Shown here: positions 35,653 to 43,390 of the stretch, in pieces
How the letters are laid out: every line of letters begins with the position of its first letter
How positions within the stretch are numbered: position 1 is the first letter of the stretch
From: Sediminibacillus massiliensis
GTDB taxonomy: Bacteria > Bacillota > Bacilli > Bacillales > Amphibacillaceae
DNA: 64,000 bases
NCBI RefSeq assembly: GCF_900156915.1
Contig: NZ_LT732535.1
Location: 215,624-279,623 of the forward strand
Direction of reading: 5' to 3'
Position numbers and translations under genes: made by a program
The notes under the pieces: generated by a model
The model's database searches: none
The model's input: only the letters and a program-made list of their open reading frames with translations
Told to the model about the DNA's origin: nothing

Positions 35653-36279
35653 ATGCACATAGAGAAGTTATCATTAGGACCGCTGGGAACAAATTGTTAC
35701 ATATTATACCAACAGGAGAAAGCGTTGATTATCGATCCAGGAGGAGATCCAGAGGAATTAGTTTCTTGGATAGAAGATAAACATCTAAAACCTTTGGCAG
35801 TCTTGCTGACACATGCCCACTTTGATCATATAGGGGCTGTTGATGTTGTCCGCGACCGCTTCAATATATCGGTATACGTCCATGAGGAAGAAGCTGACTG
35901 GCTTCCCAATCCTAATTTGAATGGATCTTCATTATTTCAGTCAGAACCCATATCTGCACGTCGGGCAGACGAATTTATCGGCAAAGGTAATAAACAAATA
36001 GGTGGATTCGAATTTGAGGTAAGAGAGACACCAGGACATTCTCCGGGAGGAGTATCATTTGTTTTCCATCATGATAGCTTTGTGATTTCCGGTGACACAC
36101 TTTTCCAGGCTGGAATCGGAAGGACGGACTTGCCGGGAGGAGATTATGATATCCTGCTAAATAGTATCAAAACGGAACTTTACACATTGGCAGATGACTA
36201 TAAGGTGTACCCCGGTCATGGCGGTCCTACTAGTATCGGAATAGAGAAAAAAAGCAATCCATTCATTAAACAAGGATAA
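35653..36279 (+). CDS. yqgX: Metallo-beta-lactamase fold hydrolase (YqgX, glyoxalase II-like)
   Basis: A 208-aa MBL-fold enzyme. Metal ligands are in THAHFDHIG (HxHxDH), TPGHSPGG, SGDTLF and the C-terminal GHGG. It is usually annotated as hydroxyacylglutathione hydrolase-like; in bacillithiol-using Firmicutes the thioester substrate is probably different. TAGGAGTGAT precedes the ATG. It is monocistronic. Confidence 0.9.
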   Translation: MHIEKLSLGPLGTNCYILYQQEKALIIDPGGDPEELVSWIEDKHLKPLAVLLTHAHFDHIGAVDVVRDRFNISVYVHEEEADWLPNPNLNGSSLFQSEPISARRADEFIGKGNKQIGGFEFEVRETPGHSPGGVSFVFHHDSFVISGDTLFQAGIGRTDLPGGDYDILLNSIKTELYTLADDYKVYPGHGGPTSIGIEKKSNPFIKQG

Positions 36280-36290
36280 ACTCCCATATA

Positions 36291-36331
36291 AAAAAACTCC
36301 GGTTCCAATCGTGGAAACCGGAGCTTTTTTT
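36291..36331. terminator. Terminator between yqgX and yqgY
   Basis: AAAAACTCCGGTTCC/GAAACCGGAGCTTTTT stem, bidirectional, between convergent genes. Confidence 0.88.
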
Positions 36332-36572
36332 AATGCCCAAAGCCGGGAACTAGTATGAAGTTTGAATAGTAAGTAAAACCGATAAAGAATACGGTACAAT
36401 AAGCACCAAATAAGTACATATACATTCTTTCAGACAAGTTCAAGTAGCTGACCGCTACGAAAAATACAGTTTGTACTAAAAACAGCATCGTCAGGTTATT
36501 CAAACCAGCTATGAAAAACATCACTGTAAAGATACCCGTCCAAAAGGCAAGAACTCGATACATTCTATCCAT
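36330..36572 (-). CDS. yqgY: YqgY membrane protein (DUF2626)
   Basis: An 80-aa protein with about three membrane segments, beginning MDRMYRVLAFWTG, matching the DUF2626 (YqgY) family in length and sequence style. AAGGAGGG precedes the ATG. Function unknown. Confidence 0.85.
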   Translation of the reverse strand: MDRMYRVLAFWTGIFTVMFFIAGLNNLTMLFLVQTVFFVAVSYLNLSERMYMYLFGAYCTVFFIGFTYYSNFILVPGFGH

Positions 36573-36697
36573 ACTTTCCCTCCTTTACAAAGGTTGCATA
36601 TCATCGTTATTATAAACGAGTGAAAATACATTGTAAATAAATCTTATCATATTCTGTCATTTATGTGTCCGCTATCATAATATAAATACTAAAAAAA

Positions 36698-36769
36698 CTG
36701 GGCTAGCTGGATTCGAACCAGCGAATGACGGAATCAAAATCCGCTGCCTTACCGCTTGGCTATAGCCCA
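36698..36769 (-). tRNA. tRNA-Gln (TTG)
   Basis: Minus-strand cloverleaf with acceptor TGGGCTA/TAGCCCA, anticodon TTG and discriminator G. Seven T follow directly, so CCA is not encoded and termination may use the tRNA's own end. It lies 42 bp after comGG on the same strand and may be cotranscribed. Confidence 0.95.
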
Positions 36770-36811
36770 TAGAAGATTTTCTCCCTTTTAGTATTGTTCA
36801 GCAGACTCCAT

Positions 36812-37207
36812 TTATGCGGGAAAATCCAAAAAAGTTATATCTTTTTCTGTATGATAGACAGTTCCTTGGTTTGATGTTACTTGTACCTTCAAATGGTAGG
36901 GAGCATTCGAGGGTTGAAAAAATTCTATCGTAACCTTTCCGGTAGGGTAATCGTATTCGAATTCAGTTTGGTCCGTTATTAAAGCGTGATTTTCCGTTTC
37001 TTCAATAAATTCGATCATCCCCATTTCAAGTAAATTGTCGACGATTAGTTGTTCTGTCTGTTTATAGGTGATTTCCAAGTTGTTTTTATATACGGAAACA
37101 GCGGTGCTTGATAAGAACAAAGTTAAAACGGCAAGTCCGGCAATAAAGGGGAAAAAATAGCCATTATTGTTAGCCAGTCTATTCATAGCAGCTGAAGGCT
37201 TTTTCAT
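36812..37207 (-). CDS. comGG: Competence pseudopilus protein ComGG
   Basis: A 131-aa protein with one N-terminal hydrophobic segment (about 17-37). Last gene of the comG operon. ComGG is a minor pseudopilin-like subunit needed for the DNA-uptake pseudopilus. The GYFFPFIAGLAVLTL start replaces the normal GFTLIE. The start lies inside the end of comGF. Confidence 0.8.
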   Translation of the reverse strand: MKKPSAAMNRLANNNGYFFPFIAGLAVLTLFLSSTAVSVYKNNLEITYKQTEQLIVDNLLEMGMIEFIEETENHALITDQTEFEYDYPTGKVTIEFFQPSNAPYHLKVQVTSNQGTVYHTEKDITFLDFPA

Positions 37208-37643
37208 ATGTCTCTCCTTCCGTAGTGGTGATGGAAACGGATATTCCGTGTGCTAGTTTGGCAACTTGAAAATCAGCTACATCTCTCAACAGAATTTCAT
37301 GGCCTTTGCCGAGAACCTGTCTCCGGACCACATTTCCATACTGACTGATATGGACCGTTTCACTTCCTGCATGGTGAAGAACTAGTTCATCGTTTTGTAT
37401 GGCAATACGATTTGCTTGGAAGATTTCATCTGCTGTAAAGAAGAAGAACTGTCGTGTAGCTAGCTCTTGATAATGATCTTCAGATTCCGAGAGGCTACGG
37501 AAAAGAAAGGGAATAAAAGGGAGCATCAAGAATAGGATGCATAACGCAAATAGCATGGTCAGGAATGTAAATCCTTCACTCCCTTGCAATATTGTATAAA
37601 CAAAACGATTCGGTGCTTTGTTTTTCACTTTTCCAATAAGCAC
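37179..37643 (-). CDS. comGF: Competence pseudopilin ComGF
   Basis: Up to 154 aa. A pseudopilin with the prepilin-like GFTFLTMLFAL segment (about residues 24-34) and a hydrophobic helix. ComGF helps assemble or prime the pseudopilus. The start is uncertain: the GTG at 37643 is very close to AAAGGA, and a downstream start nearer the pilin motif is possible. It overlaps both neighbours. Confidence 0.8.
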   Translation of the reverse strand: MLIGKVKNKAPNRFVYTILQGSEGFTFLTMLFALCILFLMLPFIPFLFRSLSESEDHYQELATRQFFFFTADEIFQANRIAIQNDELVLHHAGSETVHISQYGNVVRRQVLGKGHEILLRDVADFQVAKLAHGISVSITTTEGETYEKAFSCYE

Positions 37644-37905
37644 ATCCTTTCACAAGACGATTCTCGATCTTGAATTCAAAATCGACATTTGTATGGAAAA
37701 TGACAGCCCTGTTGTTGGAAGGAACAGGAAAGTCGGACAGAATGATCCGGTCATGAAGTTCGGACTGGATGCTTCTTTTGAGTTTCAACTCGTATTCTGC
37801 CATTTTCAATTGATAAATGACAGGTATCAGAGTTGAGAGAATCAATAAAAAAACACAGAGGGAAACTAAAATCTCTACCATGGAAATCCCTTTATTGTTC
37901 CACAA
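37576..37905 (-). CDS. comGE: Competence pseudopilin ComGE
   Basis: A 109-aa minor pseudopilin with prepilin motif GISMVEIL near the start and a hydrophobic helix. The start is TTG 37905 with GGAG five bases upstream. It overlaps the end of comGD by 14 bases and comGF by 68, the packed arrangement usual for comG. Confidence 0.82.
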   Translation of the reverse strand: MWNNKGISMVEILVSLCVFLLILSTLIPVIYQLKMAEYELKLKRSIQSELHDRIILSDFPVPSNNRAVIFHTNVDFEFKIENRLVKGCAYWKSEKQSTESFCLYNIARE

Positions 37906-38341
37906 TGTAACTCCTACCTTTGCCTAATGGGAATACGATCCTGTAAGTTTTGCTGTCTGTTTTCAAATACATCGTTCCTGGATTTTTTAAAGTTCCCTTA
38001 TAGGTGAAAGTGATGGGCATTTTTAAAGAATTCAATTCGATTGTCCAATTGGCTGGGATATCTCTGGATATTATCACCTTTCCCAATCCCCCTTGCCTGA
38101 TCGTATAAGAATGGCTGGCCGGCTGTATGTCCAATGTGTAAAATCTCTTACTGTTAGTCATGGATAACTGTTGAAGGTAAAGGATGTCGCTTTGGAATGT
38201 ACGCAAAAATTGCTCTGTTTTATACTTCTCGACCAACCGCTCCGAAATAGAAACTGCAAATAACATGAAAATCGCGGACATACTTAAAACAACGAGTACT
38301 TCAATCAAAGTGAAACCTTCTTGTTTTCTTGCTGTTTTCAT
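37892..38341 (-). CDS. comGD: Competence pseudopilin ComGD
   Basis: A 149-aa type IV pilin-like protein with prepilin peptidase motif EGFTLIEVLVVLS (about 8-20), cleaved by ComC. Its ATG overlaps the comGC stop (ATGA). Confidence 0.9.
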   Translation of the reverse strand: MKTARKQEGFTLIEVLVVLSMSAIFMLFAVSISERLVEKYKTEQFLRTFQSDILYLQQLSMTNSKRFYTLDIQPASHSYTIRQGGLGKVIISRDIPANWTIELNSLKMPITFTYKGTLKNPGTMYLKTDSKTYRIVFPLGKGRSYIVEQ

Positions 38342-38640
38342 TGTTCCACAAGCACGATTTCCCCGCTCTCGATGGCAAGCGATTTAGACCCGCCATCACA
38401 AGTTGTCGATTTAAGGTAATTTTCATTTTCTAGTTCGCTTATTTGTTGTGGAAACGAGCCATATTCCAGTTTGTAAGCGGTCATTTGGCCCGTAGCCATT
38501 TCGATTAATGCATCGCAGCCTTTTGATTGAACTTCCTCATTTTGATGGGCTAGATTGGGAATGATAAGAATCATAAGCACGGAAATGACGGTAAGTACCA
38601 AAAGCATTTCAATCAATGTAAATCCCCGTTGGTTTTTCAT
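38338..38640 (-). CDS. comGC: Major competence pseudopilin ComGC
   Basis: A 100-aa major subunit of the competence pseudopilus that draws DNA through the wall. It has prepilin motif RGFTLIEMLLVLTV (5-18) and two conserved Cys (KGCD and TTCDGG) for the intramolecular disulfide. AAAGGAGG precedes the ATG. The reading frame is intact. Confidence 0.94.
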   Translation of the reverse strand: MKNQRGFTLIEMLLVLTVISVLMILIIPNLAHQNEEVQSKGCDALIEMATGQMTAYKLEYGSFPQQISELENENYLKSTTCDGGSKSLAIESGEIVLVEQ

Positions 38641-38654
38641 TTGTTTCCTCCTTT

Positions 38655-39716
38655 TTAAATGTTATCGATAAGATGAAACATGGGCAGCATCAGTGACAGA
38701 TAAACAACGATAATTAATCCCGCAAGAAGGGTGAAAACTGCTGGTTGAATTATGCTGATCAATTTCTTGATTTTTTCCTGCAATCGTTCGATGAGGACTT
38801 CTGCATAGACAGTTAAATCCTTTTCTAAAGCCTCGTTGTTGACATTTTTATGAAATATTTCGGCTAATTCCTTTTCCAATAGTAATAAGCCCGGAAGAAC
38901 CGAATCCAAATGGGAACCTTTCTCCAGATTTTCAACCATGATCGACGCGTAATAGGATAAGATGGGAAGGCGTGTCTGATTCTTAAGAATATGAAACGCT
39001 TCTTTTATGGGCATCCCTGTTTTTAATAAAGAGCCCAGATGTAGAGAAAAAAGGTAGGTTGTGTTAATTCGTATAAAACTACGAACCAGAGGGATGGTAT
39101 TGTAGATTTTTATTCGTGTGCCAATCCAAAGGGAAGGCTTGATCAACAACCAGAACGGCATAACCAGAATACCAGCAATAAACAAAGCATTCATTCCGAC
39201 GAAAGTTATATCGATAAGTCGGAAGGAGAAAGTTGTAATTTGTGCCGTTTGGCCAGTCGAGGCAAAAAGCTGCTGAAAGGAAGGGTATACGGAGTGTTTG
39301 ACAAAGAAGAGCAGAAATCCAAATAGAACTAGCAAAAATAACGGATAACGGGATGTGCGTTGAAATTTCTTCGTGTGTATAGCTTGTCTTTCTACCATTT
39401 TCCTGCAGGCTGTGATCGTGTGAGCCAAATCGCCATTCGCTCTGCAGAAGTACAAATAAGCAAGTATGTTGTCATGAAAGTTTGCATCTTTAAAAGCTTC
39501 ATCGATGGGTTTTCCATCATATAAGGAAATAGACATTTTCTCAACCAGTGTGGCAAGTTTGGGATCCCACTTAATCATCTCGAGACTTTGCATGACGGTA
39601 TATCCACTCGTTATAAGTCTTTCCAGCCTTTTTATAAACTTCAGCTGAAGGTCGAGTGAGGGCTTACTTTGCCGCACCTTTGAAAAAGGTTTCTTTTGTT
39701 GTAAATCCATACGCAA
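38655..39716 (-). CDS. comGB: Competence membrane platform protein ComGB
   Basis: A 353-aa polytopic protein of the GspF/PilC family, with two homologous halves and about three membrane segments. It is the inner-membrane platform on which ComGA assembles the pseudopilus. The start is TTG 39716, seven bases after AAGGAGG, overlapping the end of comGA by 53 bases. Intact, although its upstream gene is broken. Confidence 0.93.
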   Translation of the reverse strand: MRMDLQQKKPFSKVRQSKPSLDLQLKFIKRLERLITSGYTVMQSLEMIKWDPKLATLVEKMSISLYDGKPIDEAFKDANFHDNILAYLYFCRANGDLAHTITACRKMVERQAIHTKKFQRTSRYPLFLLVLFGFLLFFVKHSVYPSFQQLFASTGQTAQITTFSFRLIDITFVGMNALFIAGILVMPFWLLIKPSLWIGTRIKIYNTIPLVRSFIRINTTYLFSLHLGSLLKTGMPIKEAFHILKNQTRLPILSYYASIMVENLEKGSHLDSVLPGLLLLEKELAEIFHKNVNNEALEKDLTVYAEVLIERLQEKIKKLISIIQPAVFTLLAGLIIVVYLSLMLPMFHLIDNI

Positions 39717-40263
39717 AGGCTTTCCTCCTTAAATGGTCAAATGAAAGAAATGGCCTTTCCACCGTTTTTTCATTTATTGCGTTTGTCAATTGATTGGAAT
39801 CCAACAGTTCCATGATGGCAGCTCTTGAAGGAAGGTGCGGCTGAGTGATGATGGAAATTAGCTCGAGGGATGCCACTGCTATCAGAGTTTGGTGTAAGTC
39901 ACTTTTTTTAATTCCCATTTCCTTCAATCTGTGAATGGTCCCTACTGCATTCTTAGCGTGAAGTGTGCTAAGAACCAAGTGGCCACTGTAAGCGGCATGA
40001 AAGGCGAAATGGGCTGTTTCCTTATCGCGGATTTCTCCAACCATGAGAATATCCGGATCGTGCCTCAAAGCCGCTTTCAACCCTGCTTGATATGTTATTC
40101 CTGCCTTTTCGTTGACTTGGACTTGCAAAATGTCGTGGATTTCTCTTTCGACAGGATCTTCGAGAGTGATTGCCTGGAAAGACTTTTCCCTCAGCAGGGT
40201 TTGAAGCAATGCATATAAAGTTGTCGTTTTACCACTTCCGGTCGGGCGGGTGATATAAATACA
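39664..40263 (-). pseudogene. comGA: ComGA traffic ATPase, 3' part only (split by prophage)
   Basis: The C-terminal 199 codons of the secretion-type ATPase that powers pseudopilus assembly; full-length ComGA is about 350 aa. Frame is open from 40263 with Walker A PTGSGKTTT, Asp-box ITLEDPVE, Walker B ILMVGEIRD and His-box STLHAKN. The residue before PTGSGKT is Arg where the family has Gly, which marks the phage junction. The N-terminal domain and promoter are missing and should lie at the far prophage end. An internal TTG (40209) could start a fragment lacking Walker A. Confidence 0.9.
40244..40263. other. Left prophage attachment junction in comGA
   Basis: Host comGA sequence is recognisable up to the codon before PTGSGKT (about 40250), and the integrase stop codon is at 40264-40266. 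The crossover must lie in this short stretch. The exact core cannot be set without the right junction. Confidence 0.7.
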
Positions 40264-41673
40264 TTAATAAAAATCGACATTCGTCACTACTATCTCATCC
40301 TTACCCCGCACCGACTGGTCGCTTCTTACGGGAGGTTTAGGAATTACTTCAAATTGGATTTCTCTTATAAAGGTCGAAATGAACCTTTGCTGTTCTTCAA
40401 TGGTTAAGTTCCGGAAGTTTTCATTGAAGGACAGAACAATCTTTTTTAGGGATTCTATGTCCATTGTTACAGGCTCCCGGTATTCTGCCACTTTCTTTTT
40501 CAATTCTTCATAAGGTTCTTTGGTCTCTTCCATGAGCTTCATGAATTCTTCGTCGTTCATCAGATCGGCAGCCCAGGCCCGTTGGAATTTTTCTCTTTTC
40601 CGTTCGATTTGCTTTAATTGTTTTTCATAAAAACTTTTTGTATTGTCTTCTTCGATTTCTTTTACCGGTTCAATATTAATTTCTCTCATATATTTATACA
40701 GTGCGTCTACGAATCGATTTTCACCGATACTTTTATTAAAGGCGTTCACTTTAGCGCAGGGCGGGCAACGATAAGTGGAATGCTGATAAATAGTCCCGTT
40801 GCTTCTTGTTCTAACATACCTGTTGACGGCAAGCTTTTTTCCACATCCTGGACACTTGAGAATACCTTGAAATAGATAAGTGCTTTTTATTTCCCTTCGT
40901 CTAATTTGCGTGCGATCATCCAGCACTTTTTGCAGTTTCATGAATTCCTCTTTGCTTATAATTCCTTCATGTGTATCCTCATATACTTTATCATTCCACC
41001 TGGTCGCACCGTATAAAGCCGGGTTTCTCAGAATACGGAAAACGGCCGTAGCCGACCAATTTGCCCTGTCGTTGTTGGTCTTGTTCAGATACTCTGCAAC
41101 CGCAAGCACCGATTTACCCGATTTCAATTTTTCAATCATATCCAGAATCACAAGGGACTTTTCATTCTTAACAAGTTTCTCTTTTTCATTCAGATCAAAA
41201 CCGTAAGGGATATTACCGACTCGTTCTCCTCCGGAAACTTTTTCTTCCAACGCCATTTTCACGCGCTCTGAGAGGTTTTCCGTTTCCCATTGAGCCAAAG
41301 CAGCGACAATGGTGATAAACATCCTGCCCATGGCTGTCGACGTGTCATAGGGCTCTGTGGCCGATTTAAAGACACAGTTATATTTGTCGATTTCGGCAAG
41401 CATCTTATGCAAATCCAGAACAGAACGGGTAAAGCGATCCAGGCGGTAAACAAGAATCATGGAAATTTTACCTTGCTGCATATGTTCCATCAATCTTTGG
41501 AGTTCAGGTCTTTTTGTATCCTTACCTGAAATACCTTCATCTATATAAAATTTATAATCATCCCAGCCTTGGGCTGTACAAAAAGCGACAAGTCTTTCCT
41601 TTTGTGCCGATATGGAATAACCTTCCTTGGCTTGTTCAAGAGTGGATACCCGGATATAAATTCCTATTGTCAT
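40264..41673 (-). CDS. int: Large serine integrase (site-specific recombinase)
   Basis: A 469-aa serine recombinase that integrates and excises the prophage. The catalytic Ser10 is in YIRVSTLEQ, with the resolvase domain to about 150, recombinase domain to about 290, a zinc ribbon (CPGCGKKL and CPPC pairs) and a long coiled coil before the C-terminus. ATG 41673 has GGAAG upstream; the longer open frame has no site. The stop codon lies at the attachment junction and the frame is the same as that of the comGA remnant. A LexA-type box lies upstream. Confidence 0.95.
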   Translation of the reverse strand: MTIGIYIRVSTLEQAKEGYSISAQKERLVAFCTAQGWDDYKFYIDEGISGKDTKRPELQRLMEHMQQGKISMILVYRLDRFTRSVLDLHKMLAEIDKYNCVFKSATEPYDTSTAMGRMFITIVAALAQWETENLSERVKMALEEKVSGGERVGNIPYGFDLNEKEKLVKNEKSLVILDMIEKLKSGKSVLAVAEYLNKTNNDRANWSATAVFRILRNPALYGATRWNDKVYEDTHEGIISKEEFMKLQKVLDDRTQIRRREIKSTYLFQGILKCPGCGKKLAVNRYVRTRSNGTIYQHSTYRCPPCAKVNAFNKSIGENRFVDALYKYMREINIEPVKEIEEDNTKSFYEKQLKQIERKREKFQRAWAADLMNDEEFMKLMEETKEPYEELKKKVAEYREPVTMDIESLKKIVLSFNENFRNLTIEEQQRFISTFIREIQFEVIPKPPVRSDQSVRGKDEIVVTNVDFY

Positions 41674-41703
41674 AAAAAATCTTCCTTTTTCTGCAAAATT
41701 ATT

Positions 41704-41717
41704 AGAACATCTGTTCG
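41704..41717. promoter_or_regulatory. LexA (DinR)-type SOS box upstream of int
   Basis: Reads CGAACAGATGTTCT on the minus strand, matching the Bacillus LexA pattern CGAAC-n4-GTTC. It lies between the int start and a candidate minus-strand promoter at 41734-41762, so LexA could block int until DNA damage. Confidence 0.55.
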
Positions 41718-41733
41718 TATTTATGATACTATA

Positions 41734-41762
41734 GTTGTAGATAATTCGTCCATACCCGACAA
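41734..41762 (-). promoter_or_regulatory. Candidate promoter of the integrase gene
   Basis: Minus strand TTGTCG, 17 bp, TACAAC. Moderate consensus match, upstream of the LexA-type box. Confidence 0.35.
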
Positions 41763-41825
41763 TTTGTGATTTAGCTAACAGTAAAATTTTTGTAATCATG
41801 TTATAATTTAGACAATTAAGCCGTT

Positions 41826-41862
41826 CGGCTGAACAAAGCCGGCGAGTAGTTCTAACTACTCG
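41826..41862 (-). terminator. Tandem hairpins after the Xre gene
   Basis: CGAGTAGT-n4-ACTACTCG and CGGCT-n6-AGCCG stand side by side, the first overlapping the stop codon. There is no T tract, so they may attenuate rather than stop transcription into int. Confidence 0.35.
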
Positions 41863-42080
41863 TCATCGCCTACTTCGATCCATTCATACAATTCTTCCAT
41901 TTGACAGTGGAGGATGGATGCAATGTTTTTTGCCACCTGGAGAGACATTCCCTGCCTCCCAGATGCGTATTTGTTTATTTGCTGGACGGTAATTTTTAGT
42001 TTGTTCGCTAGCTGCGTCTGTGTCATTCCCGATTCGTATAAACGTTCTCGAAGTAGGCATCTACCGACTTTGTACGTCAA
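41856..42080 (-). CDS. Small Xre-family HTH regulator
   Basis: A 74-aa single-domain helix-turn-helix protein (TQTQLANKLKITVQQINKYASGR is the HTH). It has no second domain. It lies between the integrase and the repressor on the same strand and could control integrase or excision, but this is inference. Confidence 0.82.
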   Translation of the reverse strand: MTYKVGRCLLRERLYESGMTQTQLANKLKITVQQINKYASGRQGMSLQVAKNIASILHCQMEELYEWIEVGDDE

Positions 42081-42120
42081 ATAGACACCCTTTCATTATT
42101 ACATCAACTAGGAGTTGTTC

Positions 42121-42222
42121 ATGGTGAAAAAAACTATTGATCTAATGGAATTATTAAGTAAATTGGCAAAAGAAGAAATGAAAAAACAAAGTACTACTTC
42201 ATCCCGCGCAAAGAACGAATGA
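42121..42222 (+). CDS. Possible 33-aa peptide antisense to the repressor end
   Basis: ATG 42121 with AGGAG seven bases upstream; the peptide starts MVKKTIDLMELLSKLAKE, is charged and amphipathic, and has no membrane segment. It overlaps the last 29 bases of the minus-strand repressor gene. The coding evidence is only a good ribosome site and a weak promoter (42070-42099). Confidence 0.35.
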   Translation: MVKKTIDLMELLSKLAKEEMKKQSTTSSRAKNE

Positions 42223-42565
42223 ATGCTATGGCGCCTTCGATTTCTTCCTTGGAAGCCTCTTCACCATCGATATTCAACCTGTATTTTTCCATGAGCTCTT
42301 CCACAGATAACTCTTTGGTGTCGTTTATAAATTCCTCTTCACTAGATGTGGTTTTATCTGAGTCACTTCTTCCCAAGAGGTAATCAACTGTCACCCCGAA
42401 GAAATCAGCTAAATCATAAAGTCTTTTTTGTCGTGGCACTCGATCGGACTCACCATTTTCATAATGACTCACAGAAGTTCGGGGCATGTTCAATTTTTTC
42501 GCTAATTCTTCTTGTGATAAGCCCCGTTCTTCCCTTAGTTTCCTCAACCTTTTCGAGAAACTCAT
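42194..42565 (-). CDS. CI-like phage repressor (Xre family)
   Basis: A 123-aa repressor with an N-terminal Xre HTH (SQEELAKKLNMPRTSVSHYENG, about 17-38) and a short helical C-terminus (ELSVEELMEKYRL..EIEGAIAFIRSLRGMK) probably for dimerisation. It has no LexA-type self-cleaving peptidase domain, and no ImmA-type protease gene adjoins, so its inactivation route is unclear. AAAGGAGAAAGG precedes the ATG. It is divergent from a Cro-like gene across the operator region. Confidence 0.88.
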   Translation of the reverse strand: MSFSKRLRKLREERGLSQEELAKKLNMPRTSVSHYENGESDRVPRQKRLYDLADFFGVTVDYLLGRSDSDKTTSSEEEFINDTKELSVEELMEKYRLNIDGEEASKEEIEGAIAFIRSLRGMK

Positions 42566-42611
42566 TTTTCCCTTTCTCCTTTCTATTGCACCAAATTTAT
42601 TATATATGATA

Positions 42612-42706
42612 ATGTTCGTTAAAAAAACATGTGCGTTTATCGCAATTATATGTTGACATGTTCGTTTATAGCACCTATAATCAAGTTAAGTTCTTAAAAC
42701 GAACAT
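42612..42706. promoter_or_regulatory. Lysogeny switch: four operators and the early promoter
   Basis: The 10-mer ATGTTCGTTT recurs at 42612 (9 of 10), 42629 (ATGTGCGTTT), 42658 and, inverted, 42697. A perfect consensus promoter TTGACA-17-TATAAT (42653-42681) drives the rightward early genes, with one operator copy inside its spacer. This is the expected layout for CI/Cro control. Confidence 0.78.
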
Positions 42707-42726
42707 AACGAGAAGGAGGTGTCAGC

Positions 42727-42930
42727 ATGTTGACATCAAGAAAACCAAGGTCGGCATTGGTGGATGCCCGGAAGAAACTGGGATTGTCGCAGGAAGATTT
42801 AGCCAGTAAAGTGGGTATTTCCCGCGGTTATCTTTCCAATGTGGAAGCTGGAAAGTTCGGTCCATCACTGAAAATTGCAAGTCGGATAGCGAAAGTGCTT
42901 AACAAGTCTGTTGAAGACCTTTTTTTATAG
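42727..42930 (+). CDS. Cro-like HTH regulator
   Basis: A 67-aa Xre-family DNA-binding protein (SQEDLASKVGISRGYLSNVEAG is the HTH, about 20-41). First gene of the rightward early operon, preceded by AAGGAGG and the perfect promoter, opposite the repressor. It is most likely Cro, favouring lytic growth. Confidence 0.85.
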   Translation: MLTSRKPRSALVDARKKLGLSQEDLASKVGISRGYLSNVEAGKFGPSLKIASRIAKVLNKSVEDLFL

Positions 42931-42982
42931 TTATATAGTGCGTTTTCCGCACGTATTTTATACATGGAGAGGAGAATTTATT

Positions 42983-43123
42983 TTGCAGACAAAAATTAAC
43001 AAGCCTTCAATCCCGGCTTCCACCATGAAGGAGATGTCCAAATTCTTCATGAAAACTTCGGTACCACGGATATTGGCAGCAAGAAAGGAAGAAGCAAACA
43101 AAGCAAAGGAGGAAGGGAAGTGA
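42983..43123 (+). CDS. Small early phage protein
   Basis: 46 aa, basic, with a Lys/Ala/Glu-rich C-terminal helix. TTG 42983 start with GAGGAGAA upstream. Not recognised. Confidence 0.55.
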   Translation: MQTKINKPSIPASTMKEMSKFFMKTSVPRILAARKEEANKAKEEGK

Positions 43124-43365
43124 ACGTTGTGGCAATCAGGCAAACCGAGCAAATGACCTTTGGTGAAATGTTCGAGTACACAAAACGGTTCAATGAAATC
43201 ATGGAATGCTCAACTGGTGATATAAGGGATTTCCGTTTGGCAGCACTTATGTCCGACTTGGAAGAAAGGTACTTAATTCCAGCTTTCCATAATGAAGCCT
43301 TTGAAGCAGACCATCCAGAGTTAATGCAGCTGTTTCGTTCGGTGAGTATGGCAAGAAGTCTTTAA
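43120..43365 (+). CDS. Early phage protein, unknown
   Basis: 81 aa, acidic and helical. GTG 43120 start overlapping the previous stop; GGAGGG stands upstream. Not recognised. Confidence 0.6.
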   Translation: MNVVAIRQTEQMTFGEMFEYTKRFNEIMECSTGDIRDFRLAALMSDLEERYLIPAFHNEAFEADHPELMQLFRSVSMARSL

Positions 43366-43390
43366 ACATTTTGAAGTAAGGAGGATAGCA

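Noticed and set aside
36698-36769. tRNA-Gln as the prophage attachment site
   Set aside because: The prophage edge is at about 40.25 kb inside comGA, and serine integrases do not typically use tRNA genes; no phage sequence touches the tRNA.
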